Assembly (NCBI GenBank): GCA_964646575.1
Contig: CAZYFT010000020.1
Location: 1-10,611 of the forward strand
DNA length: 10,611 bases
Source of the DNA: GCA-016700035 sp964646575
GTDB lineage: Bacteria; Patescibacteriota; Saccharimonadia; CAILAD01; GCA-016700035
Direction: 5' to 3'
In this document: positions 4,849 to 10,611 of the stretch, piece after piece
How positions within the stretch are numbered: the stretch's first letter is position 1
Layout: each line of letters begins with the position of its first letter
Notes under the pieces: generated by a model
Database searches by the model: none
What the model was told of the DNA's origin: nothing
The model's input: only the letters and a program-made list of their open reading frames with translations
Made by a program: the position numbers and the translations under genes

Positions 4849-5056
4849 TAGCCGTGATTATTGTCACTCGCTTAAGCGAGAAGGACGGAGCCAATTCACC
4901 GCAGCTTGGCAACAGAAGCGGAGAATGACGGTCGGAACAGACGGCTGACGATTGCGAAAGGGCGATTGACTTTGCGGAAAAGACGCGACGTATCCGGCAC
5001 CTAGTGTCGGTTGGCAACCCAGTTAGCCAGGCGCGAGCGTTACACGCAAAATCTTG

Positions 5057-5111
5057 GGAATAGTCGTAGCGAGGTAAGGATTTACCTTCTGGACGGGGGT
5101 TCGATTCCCCC
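5057..5111 (+). repeat. 55-base direct repeat, copy 1 (left of gap)
   Basis: Begins GGAATAGTCGTAGCG and ends at the five C before the N run. It is identical over all 55 bases to 5212-5266. Both copies correspond to the same 3' part of the tmRNA, so this is an assembly duplicate and not a biological repeat. Confidence 0.95.
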
Positions 5112-5211
5112 NNNNNNNNNNNNNNNNNNNNNNNNNNNNNNNNNNNNNNNNNNNNNNNNNNNNNNNNNNNNNNNNNNNNNNNNNNNNNNNNNNNNNNNNN
5201 NNNNNNNNNNN
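5112..5211. other. Assembly gap of exactly 100 N
   Basis: A 100-N placeholder of conventional length inside the tmRNA. The sequence before and after it is the same 55-mer, so the two contigs most likely overlap and no bases are missing. Confidence 0.97.
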
Positions 5212-5266
5212 GGAATAGTCGTAGCGAGGTAAGGATTTACCTTCTGGACGGGGGTTCGATTCCCCC
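5212..5266 (+). repeat. 55-base direct repeat, copy 2 (right of gap)
   Basis: Identical to 5057-5111 and directly follows the N run. It continues into the true tmRNA 3' end (CGGCTCCA). A length of 55 equals a common de Bruijn k-mer size, which suggests an unmerged overlap. Confidence 0.95.
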
Positions 5267-5279
5267 CGGCTCCACAGCT

Positions 5280-5319
5280 AGCCGCAAACTCTTTACAGGG
5301 TTTGCGGCTTCACTTTTTT
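5280..5319 (+). terminator. Rho-independent terminator after tmRNA
   Basis: AGCCGCAAAC (5280-5289) pairs perfectly with GTTTGCGGCT (5300-5309), a 10-bp stem with a ten-base loop. TCAC and then six T (5314-5319) follow. It starts six bases after the tmRNA discriminator base. Confidence 0.92.
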
Positions 5320-5335
5320 GCGGCAATAGTGTTCC

Positions 5336-5364
5336 TTGCCAAACTGGCTCTAATCTGTTACAAT
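5336..5364 (+). promoter_or_regulatory. Promoter of the rpmF operon
   Basis: TTGCCA (5336-5341), 17 bases, TACAAT (5359-5364), with TG at 5356-5357 forming an extended -10. Transcription should begin near 5371, leaving a leader of about 120 nt before rpmF. The leader can form GGTGtCG...CGCACC near 5427-5447. Control by a ribosomal protein is possible but not shown. Confidence 0.65.
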
Positions 5365-5489
5365 TGTCTCCGAACATGCGTTAAAAGCATTCGAAGTATC
5401 CGTACTTTTAGAATCCTGTGATAGGGTGTCGTTATCTTACGCACCACACACGCGTGAAAATATCTTTAACTATAGGAGAAAGATCGAAC

Positions 5490-5660
5490 ATGGCAGTACC
5501 AAAAAAGCGTACTTCTAAAGCCACAAAAGGTCAGCGCCGTAGCCACGATGCCCTCAAAGCAGAGCAGCTGGTAACCGAGCCGACAAGTGGACTCGTAATT
5601 CCTCGCCGATTCTACCGCGCAGCCCAAAAAGGGGTCGCCAGACTGGCCGGAAAACGCTAA
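5490..5660 (+). CDS. rpmF: 50S ribosomal protein L32, zinc-free form
   Basis: A 56-aa large-subunit ribosomal protein. The N-terminus MAVPKKRTSKATKGQRRSHDAL is the L32 signature; the first half is strongly basic and binds 23S rRNA. The C-terminal part, where many L32 proteins carry two CxxC-type zinc pairs, contains no cysteine, so this is the zinc-independent type. The start is fixed by the conserved MAVPK and by AGGAG (5474-5478) 11 bases upstream. The frame stays open upstream to 5418, but those residues are not part of L32. It is the first gene of the run rpmF-nusB-Nudix-rnc; in many bacteria rpmF instead sits near fatty-acid synthesis genes. Confidence 0.93.
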   Translation: MAVPKKRTSKATKGQRRSHDALKAEQLVTEPTSGLVIPRRFYRAAQKGVARLAGKR

Positions 5661-5700
5661 ACTAATACACAAGCTCTATTAAAGGTAAACCAATCGCACC

Positions 5701-6315
5701 ATGTCTTCTAACCGTCACCTCGCCCGCGTTGTAGCACTGCAAACTCTCTACGAATATGAGTTTCGCACGCGTTCTGGTGTAGAAGGACTCACATCTGATG
5801 TGAATGAGATTTTAGACCGCAATATAGCGGTGTATAAAGACTCACTTGGTGACGATGAATTTGTACGAGACATAGCTCTGGGTGCAATGAAGCACCGCGA
5901 TGATGCGGACGCGATGATTGCCCCAGCAGCACCAGAATGGCCCTTGGATCAGATTGCAAAGATGGATCTGACTATTCTGCGTCTCGCCATCTATGAGCTC
6001 ATGATCAAGCGCGAAGTTCCACCAAAAGTTGTCATCAACGAAGCCGTGGAACTGGCCAAAAGTTTTGGAGGAGAAAACTCCAGCCGATTCATCAATGGCG
6101 TGCTTGGTACTATCTATCGACAAAGCGAATTTTATGACCCAACCGAAGATCACAAAATCCAGCGAGAACGCGAAACCGGTGAAGGCAAAAAAGCGTCTCC
6201 ACAACGGTCGGCGCAGGGCGAAAAAGCAGAACGTGCAGCAGCCGACGAGCCAGACCGCTCCGACACAGCAGACGGAAGCAACGCAGAAGCCGAACCAACG
6301 ACCGACGCGGAATAA
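5701..6315 (+). CDS. nusB: Transcription antitermination factor NusB with a long acidic tail
   Basis: NusB binds boxA RNA together with ribosomal protein S10 and supports transcription of rRNA operons. The all-helical fold is clear: RHLARVVALQTLYEYEF (5-21), EWPLDQIAKMDLTILRLAIYEL (about 79-100), PPKVVINEAVELAKSFGG (106-123) and SSRFINGVLGTIY (126-138). The family is usually about 130-160 aa. Here residues from about 148 to 204 are an extra low-complexity tail, rich in Glu, Asp, Ala and Ser. The last 182 bases overlap the Nudix gene in another frame. The start ATG 5701 has only a distant AAAGG (5681-5685), so translation may partly depend on rpmF, 40 bases upstream. Confidence 0.95.
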   Translation: MSSNRHLARVVALQTLYEYEFRTRSGVEGLTSDVNEILDRNIAVYKDSLGDDEFVRDIALGAMKHRDDADAMIAPAAPEWPLDQIAKMDLTILRLAIYELMIKREVPPKVVINEAVELAKSFGGENSSRFINGVLGTIYRQSEFYDPTEDHKIQRERETGEGKKASPQRSAQGEKAERAAADEPDRSDTADGSNAEAEPTTDAE

Positions 6316-6811
6316 AAACGCCCGCTCAAACTCGAATCGTAATCGCAACCAAAAAAATACTCGCAAACCAGCGCGAGCAGTACGCGAGTACTCGGCTGGG
6401 GGTGTGGTATTTCGTAAGCACCAAGACGGTGTGGAGTTTTTGTTGATCGAAGATTTAAAGGGTCGTTGGAGTGTGCCAAAGGGACACGTAGAAGCTGGCG
6501 AAACGTTGGAACAGACGGCTTTGCGCGAAATTGGCGAGGAAACCGGCCTTAAGAACACTCGTATTGTAGAGAAGCTTGATAAAGTACACTTTTTCTATCG
6601 CTTTGAAGGTCGCCTCATTTTTATGACGACATTCATCTATCTTATTGAAGCTATTGATCCAGATGAGCCAGTGGTAGTTGAAGAAAGTGAAGGGATTGTT
6701 GGCGCTCGCTGGTTCCCAGCTGCAAAAGCTCAGCAAATTTTAGAATATAAGGATTTAAAAAACCTTATGGCCCGTTCTGTTGATATAATTAGAGAACAGC
6801 AACTAGTATGA
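6134..6811 (+). CDS. Nudix hydrolase with a basic N-terminal extension
   Basis: A Nudix-family pyrophosphohydrolase that would cleave a nucleoside diphosphate linked to another group; the substrate cannot be told. The Nudix box is complete at 6482-6550: GHVEAGE, then TALREIGEETGL, matching GX5EX7REUXEEXGU. The catalytic domain starts near VREYSAGGVVFRK, about 6378. No start codon exists between the nusB stop and the domain, so translation must begin inside nusB. ATG 6134 is the best choice; GTG 6179 and GTG 6233 are alternatives, none with a clear ribosome site. The roughly 80 residues before the domain are disordered and rich in Lys, Arg, Asn and Gln, which could bind nucleic acid. The stop overlaps the rnc start as ATGA. 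Confidence 0.85.
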   Translation: MTQPKITKSSENAKPVKAKKRLHNGRRRAKKQNVQQPTSQTAPTQQTEATQKPNQRPTRNKNARSNSNRNRNQKNTRKPARAVREYSAGGVVFRKHQDGVEFLLIEDLKGRWSVPKGHVEAGETLEQTALREIGEETGLKNTRIVEKLDKVHFFYRFEGRLIFMTTFIYLIEAIDPDEPVVVEESEGIVGARWFPAAKAQQILEYKDLKNLMARSVDIIREQQLV

Positions 6812-7512
6812 GTATCGAACTACGCGAAAAAGATGCGATTGAAAAAATTTTAGGGGTAAGCTTTGTAAATGAGGAGCTCTATCGAGAGGCCTTCACGCAC
6901 CGAAGCTACTTAAACGAGCACAAAAAACACCAGATAAATCACAACGAACGCATGGAGTTCCTTGGGGATGCAGTGTTGGAGCTGGTGGTAACTGACTATC
7001 TGTTTCGTAATTTTGATAACCCAGAGGGTGAGATGACGGCTTGGCGTAGCGCCTTGGTGAAGACGGAGAGTCTTGCCGAAGTGGCTGAGCGCCTAGAGCT
7101 TGGTCAGTACCTCATGATGAGCCGTGGGGAAGCTAAGAGCGGTGGGCGCACTCGTCAGGCGCTTCTTGCCAATATGATAGAGGCAATTATTGGTGCACTG
7201 TATCTGGACCACGGTTACGATACGGCCGCAGAATTTATTACCAAGAACGTTATTTCTCAACTCGAAACTATTCTCAAAGAAGGCACATATATTGATGCTA
7301 AGAGCCGATTTCAGGAACTTGCACAAGAGAAGGAAGGTGTAACTCCGCATTATCAGCTTCTGGCGGAAGAAGGCCCAGATCACGAAAAGATTTTTACCAT
7401 TGGCGTGTATGTTGGTTCACGATTGTGCGGCAAGGGGCAGGGTAACTCAAAGCAAAACGCTCAGCAAGCCGCAGCAGCTGAAGCACTCGCTAGCTATAAG
7501 CCAAAAAGGTAA
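6808..7512 (+). CDS. rnc: Ribonuclease III
   Basis: A 234-aa double-strand-specific endoribonuclease that processes rRNA precursors and structured mRNAs, acting as a dimer with Mg2+. The N-terminal catalytic domain carries the signature ERMEFLGDAVL (residues 47-57) with E50 and D54, and the second acidic site LANMIEA (120-126) with E125. Asn122 stands where E. coli has Asp114, a substitution I recall from other bacteria. The C-terminal double-stranded RNA binding domain (about 164-230) is complete, ending KQNAQQAAAAEAL. Length is normal for the family. ATG 6808 overlaps the Nudix stop as ATGA, so translation is probably coupled. Nearby long hairpins, such as the 20-bp one at 3680-3745, are plausible substrates, but that is speculation. 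Confidence 0.97.
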   Translation: MSIELREKDAIEKILGVSFVNEELYREAFTHRSYLNEHKKHQINHNERMEFLGDAVLELVVTDYLFRNFDNPEGEMTAWRSALVKTESLAEVAERLELGQYLMMSRGEAKSGGRTRQALLANMIEAIIGALYLDHGYDTAAEFITKNVISQLETILKEGTYIDAKSRFQELAQEKEGVTPHYQLLAEEGPDHEKIFTIGVYVGSRLCGKGQGNSKQNAQQAAAAEALASYKPKR

Positions 7513-7515
7513 GGT

Positions 7516-8484
7516 ATGTCTGGAGGGGAGCAAGCTGATCAGAAGCCAGAGGTCCGGCAAAAAGGGCCATCTCAAAAGGCCGAAGAATTGAGGAGTGCAT
7601 TGCAAGAGATTCAGCATGAGAGTATGAATCGATTAGGGGCAGTTGAAGGCTTGAGTGAAGTCCGGGCTGGACGAGTGGGAGCTGGAGAGAAATTTCGATT
7701 CTTGGTGACAGCAGCCGTACAGAGACATCCAGGGGAAATCGGCACGTGGCTGAATGGTGATGGAGCTGGTTTTCGGGCAGCTGATCGCCCTGTTAATACG
7801 AGTCTCATCGATCAGGATCATAACTGGACGTTCGAAGGAAATAATGGCTATATTCTTAAACCGCCAGTTGATCCGGATGATATTATAGCCGCTCGTCCCC
7901 ATGACTTTGCTTCGAATGATATGTCTGTGCAGCCTATTGAGCAGAATGCCCAGGAGTTGCTCGATGCGACAAGTCTCCAGGGCTACAACCAGCTAAATAT
8001 TCGCAGCGGTAAATTGGCAGGTGTATTTATTAAGCTTACTCCGGAAGGTGCAGAGTTGGGTGATCCAGTGAAGAATCAGCAATTACGAGCATTTGCTGAG
8101 GAGCGAGGATTACCAATTGTTGAGCTAGAGGTGAAGCCTCAAGATTTACACGCAGGTGAGCCTACTATGGAGCGCCTGCCAGCTAATGATGGTAACGAAT
8201 TGTGGAAAATAAAAATCCCGGGCGAGGGTAAGCTTCAAGAGCTTGATATTATTCAGTTCCAATCCGGTGAGAGGCCAGAGGGATTCCGGACCGATGAGGC
8301 AGGTTTTGATATGCGCCTGCGTGATATTGATGGTTATGGGCAGTCGGAAGATGCGCTTGCCGTTAGTGAATCCGTGCGCCTCGTACTGGCAAAGCTCGAT
8401 CAGTTAGCATCGAGCATTGACGCAGAAGATAAGCCCGCTCTAGAATTTGCTCGCCGTAGACTCCAGCAAGCTATACAAGGATAA
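7516..8484 (+). CDS. Hypothetical protein, 322 aa
   Basis: I do not recognise the family. There is no signal peptide or membrane segment. Residues 1-45 are charged and probably helical (KAEELRSALQEIQHESMNRL). A middle segment reads GYNQLNIRSGKLAGVFIKL (about 155-173), followed by AFAEERGLPIVELEV, which looks like alternating strands and helices. The C-terminus is helical and charged (LVLAKLDQLASSIDAEDKPALEFARRRLQQAI). The start has a good ribosome site, AAAAAGG (7503-7509), six bases before ATG. The gene begins three bases after the rnc stop, so it belongs to the same operon. Base composition matches its neighbours. It could be a cytoplasmic protein specific to this lineage. Confidence 0.85.
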   Translation: MSGGEQADQKPEVRQKGPSQKAEELRSALQEIQHESMNRLGAVEGLSEVRAGRVGAGEKFRFLVTAAVQRHPGEIGTWLNGDGAGFRAADRPVNTSLIDQDHNWTFEGNNGYILKPPVDPDDIIAARPHDFASNDMSVQPIEQNAQELLDATSLQGYNQLNIRSGKLAGVFIKLTPEGAELGDPVKNQQLRAFAEERGLPIVELEVKPQDLHAGEPTMERLPANDGNELWKIKIPGEGKLQELDIIQFQSGERPEGFRTDEAGFDMRLRDIDGYGQSEDALAVSESVRLVLAKLDQLASSIDAEDKPALEFARRRLQQAIQG

Positions 8485-8542
8485 TTTGCTAGCTCCAGAG
8501 TAGGTATGCAAGTACAATAGATATATCAATGAGGGTGAGTTT

Positions 8543-10611
8543 TTGTATCTCAGGCGTTTAGAAATTGCTGGGTTTAAATCTTTTGCGGACCGGGTGAAGC
8601 TGGAGCTGGAGCCGGGTGTCTCTGCGATTGTGGGTCCGAATGGTTCGGGCAAAAGTAACATAGCTGAAGCCATTCGCTGGGTACTCGGTGAACGTGCCGG
8701 GCGGACTTTGCGTGCGGCAAAAACCGAGGAGCTGATCTTTTCTGGCACCGAGAAAGGCCGGGCGAAAGCATCGATGGCCGAGGTGAGCATGGTGCTTGCG
8801 GGTGCTGCTCGTGATACAGAGCTAGCCACTGAAGAGCTACGGATTTCGCGCAAACTTTATCGATCGGGCGAGAGTGAGTATCGGATTAACGGCCGCAAAG
8901 TTTTGGCGCGGGATTTAGCGAAGATCTTAGCTCAAGCTGGTTTTGGTACATCTAGCTACACCGTGATTGGTCAGGGGATGGTAGAAGGATTAATTATCGC
9001 CAGTCCGGCTGAGCGGAAGTTGCTCTTTGAAGAGGCGAGTGGGATTCGTGGCTTTGAGCTTGAACGTGCTGAGGTATTAGTTCGACTGCGCCAGGCACGT
9101 GAGCAAGCTGATACATTGCGGGGTGAATCAGCGCAACTTATTCCGGAGCGTGATAAGATTGGCCGACAAGTTGAACGGTTAGCGCGCCGGCGTGAGGTTG
9201 CGGGCGATTTAAAAGTGGCTCAACAGACTTTCTTACGGCAGGAGTTGACGCGTGTGCGTGACGCACAAAAGGCCACCAAGCAACAAACCTCAAGCCTAGA
9301 GAAACATATTGCTCAACTCGCAAAACAAGAAAAATACTTACAAGCTAAAGCCGACAGCTTGGCTTCAGCGAGCAAAACCAATACTGCCGAGCATGCTGCA
9401 GTGCTTAGTGCATTGGCTGATCTGGACCAGAAGCGCACTAGCATTACAGAGCTCATCGCTCGGGCGGAAGTGGAGTTGGAGTTGAAGCAGGCTGATGTTG
9501 CAGCTAAAGCTAAGCTTGTGCAGCCTGGGAAAAGCCGAGATCAAGCCACTAAGCGCCTCGCGAGCTTACAAGAGCAACTCCAAGTGCAAACCAAAAAATC
9601 TGAGGGCCTGAATGAAAAAGTAGCAGCGTTTGATGAAAAGATCCGTGATTTAACTAAGCAGCTTACCGCCTTGCGCCAGGCGTTGCGTGCAAATCAACGA
9701 GCCGGCTATTTGGGTCAGGCGCTCGGGCTGGCGCAAATGATCTCGCGGCAGCTTACCGATGATAAAGAGTTGTCAAAAGACCAGTTGCGAATCGTGCTGC
9801 ATAAGCTGGTACGCACCGTAAAGCTTGCTCATGATTCTGATTTGGCAGATGCGCCAGAGCGCATTGCGCGCTTGCAGCAACAGATTGCTCGAGAAATGAC
9901 TAAGCGTGAAGAAATTACCGAGAAACAAACCACCATTATTATCCGCATCCGCTCGCTAGAGCTGGATATCCATGCGCAAGAGCGAGAACTGGAAGAGCTG
10001 AAGGCTCCAACCCACGAAAAAGAGCTGAAGGCTTTGAAGAAAGAGGTTGCTGTGCGCGAAAAAGAATTGCAAAAAATGCACACCAAGCGAGATGTGTACG
10101 AGGCAGAACAAGAGCGCTTGCGAGCTGAGCTTAACGGGATTTCTCGTCAGGACACAACCCAGAAGCAAGTAGAGATTGCACATGCGCTCGAAGAGGCGCA
10201 TCAGTTGGTGCGAGCACGTCAAGATGAGCTTGAGCGGTGCAGAGTGCAAGACAGGGAACTATCTCGCGATGAGGCATCGTTACTTGCACAGGCCAAACAC
10301 TGGGGTGTGAAAGTCGCTCAAGCGAACAAGCCTGAGCACCAAGTTTCACGCGATGATATTACACGCCTAGAGGCCGAACTTGCTTTGATTGGCGAGATAG
10401 ATGAGACATTGGTTGCCACGCACGCCGAACTTGATGGGCGAGTAAAGTATTTAGAAGGTCAGGCGCAAGATATGGAACGGGCGATCGGCGACTTGGAGAA
10501 AGTGCTTGAAGAGCTGGCTCGGCGCATTAAATCTACATTTGAAGAAAATTTTGCACGCATAAATAAGGCTTTTGGGAAGAATTTTGCGAGCTTGTTTGCT
10601 GGTGGATCTGC
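8543..10611 (+). CDS. smc: SMC chromosome-segregation ATPase, hinge apparently missing, 3' end outside window
   Basis: The SMC ATPase of the bacterial condensin complex, acting with ScpA and ScpB to fold and separate chromosomes. The start is TTG 8543: it gives MYLRRLEIAGFKSFAD, the family N-terminus, with GAGGGTGAG (8531-8539) just upstream. Walker A GPNGSGKSN is at residues 31-39 (8633-8659). The N-terminal head extends to about residue 170 with YTVIGQGMVEGL and FEEASGIRGFE. A coiled coil follows to about 388, then about 50 helical residues (GYLGQALGL to LAHDSDL, about 388-435), then a second coil to about 655. INKAFGKNFASLFAGGSA, the entry to the C-terminal head, is reached at residues 672-689. 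Typical SMC proteins reach it some 350 residues later, after a globular hinge. No hinge motif and no CxxC hook is seen. Confidence 0.93.
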   Translation, partial: MYLRRLEIAGFKSFADRVKLELEPGVSAIVGPNGSGKSNIAEAIRWVLGERAGRTLRAAKTEELIFSGTEKGRAKASMAEVSMVLAGAARDTELATEELRISRKLYRSGESEYRINGRKVLARDLAKILAQAGFGTSSYTVIGQGMVEGLIIASPAERKLLFEEASGIRGFELERAEVLVRLRQAREQADTLRGESAQLIPERDKIGRQVERLARRREVAGDLKVAQQTFLRQELTRVRDAQKATKQQTSSLEKHIAQLAKQEKYLQAKADSLASASKTNTAEHAAVLSALADLDQKRTSITELIARAEVELELKQADVAAKAKLVQPGKSRDQATKRLASLQEQLQVQTKKSEGLNEKVAAFDEKIRDLTKQLTALRQALRANQRAGYLGQALGLAQMISRQLTDDKELSKDQLRIVLHKLVRTVKLAHDSDLADAPERIARLQQQIAREMTKREEITEKQTTIIIRIRSLELDIHAQERELEELKAPTHEKELKALKKEVAVREKELQKMHTKRDVYEAEQERLRAELNGISRQDTTQKQVEIAHALEEAHQLVRARQDELERCRVQDRELSRDEASLLAQAKHWGVKVAQANKPEHQVSRDDITRLEAELALIGEIDETLVATHAELDGRVKYLEGQAQDMERAIGDLEKVLEELARRIKSTFEENFARINKAFGKNFASLFAGGS

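Larger units (their letters stand above)
4751..5274 (+). ncRNA. ssrA: tmRNA (transfer-messenger RNA), interrupted by an assembly gap
   Basis: tmRNA rescues ribosomes stalled on broken mRNA and adds a degradation tag, working with SmpB. The 5' end GGGGCCG (4751-4757) pairs with CGGCTCC (5267-5273), giving a seven-base acceptor stem with the G3-U70 pair that marks alanine acceptance. TTTCGACAGG follows, typical of tmRNA 5' ends. The T arm is GGGGG-TTCGATT-CCCCC. The discriminator is A5274; the CCA tail is not encoded, since the DNA continues ACAG. Pseudoknot 1 is visible: CGAGT (4798-4802) with ACTCG (4810-4814), and TGCTC with GGGCA (4823-4827). Raw length is 524. Removing the 100 N and one copy of the flanking 55-base repeat gives 369, normal for tmRNA. 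No own promoter is seen. Confidence 0.96.

Noticed and set aside
5057..5266. True tandem duplication of the tmRNA 3' end
   Set aside because: The exact 55-base identity, the standard 100-N run and the normal tmRNA length after collapse all favour an assembly artefact.
1597..5405. AGTATCCGTAC in two 5' leaders (1597-1607 and 5395-5405)
   Set aside because: An 11-base match between two places in 10 kb is expected several times by chance, and the flanks agree only weakly.
5842..6558. 238-codon antisense ORF over nusB and the Nudix gene
   Set aside because: It is the mirror of two well-supported genes and its translation is Phe and Cys rich with no domain.
8513..8518. TACAAT as a -10 box for smc
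   Set aside because: No matching -35 at a normal distance; smc may be read with the upstream operon.

Overview
The window reads as chromosomal DNA from a small-genome bacterium, most likely a member of the Patescibacteria (Candidate Phyla Radiation, Parcubacteria-like). The support is indirect: a zinc-free L32, a TrmB-type regulator in a bacterium, tightly packed and overlapping housekeeping genes, low-complexity extensions and a shortened SMC. UGA is a real stop here, since several genes end in it and two of these overlap the next start as ATGA. That argues against the UGA=Gly lineages. The lineage is an inference, because no database could be searched.

Layout. Positions 1-1526 hold the 3' part of leuS. 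Next comes a strong promoter, a very GC-rich gene for a small single-pass membrane protein (1632-2171) and a terminator. A TrmB-family regulator (2293-3048) follows, with a consensus promoter and apparently no leader. Its promoter shares the bipartite element TTGTTGA-N6-TTGACAA with the next promoter (3059-3100). That second promoter drives a compact, apparently non-coding unit ending in two terminators (3107-3518). A third promoter (3602-3630) opens a unit containing a Cys-rich microprotein gene, about 265 bases of dense hairpins, two very small ORFs and a 115-aa conserved-type hypothetical gene. The tmRNA gene starts nine bases after that gene, and the unit ends at a strong terminator (5280-5319).

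The tmRNA is interrupted by 100 N flanked by an exact 55-base duplication. This looks like an unmerged overlap between two contigs; joining it gives a tmRNA of 369 nt. Its tag frame is extremely short: pseudoknot spacing puts the resume codon at 4840, so only Ala-Ala-stop would be encoded.

The right half is a housekeeping run: rpmF, nusB, a Nudix hydrolase gene overlapping nusB by 182 bases in another frame, rnc (ATGA overlap), an unrecognised 322-aa gene, and smc running off the edge. The smc product reaches its C-terminal head motif by residue 683 and shows no recognisable hinge domain.

The most unusual part is 3059-5319. Putative regulator sites, a start codon buried in a 20-bp hairpin, two possible alternative RNA folds and mini-ORFs all lie upstream of, and possibly co-transcribed with, the ribosome-rescue RNA. 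The parts are visible in the sequence; their joint function is inference.
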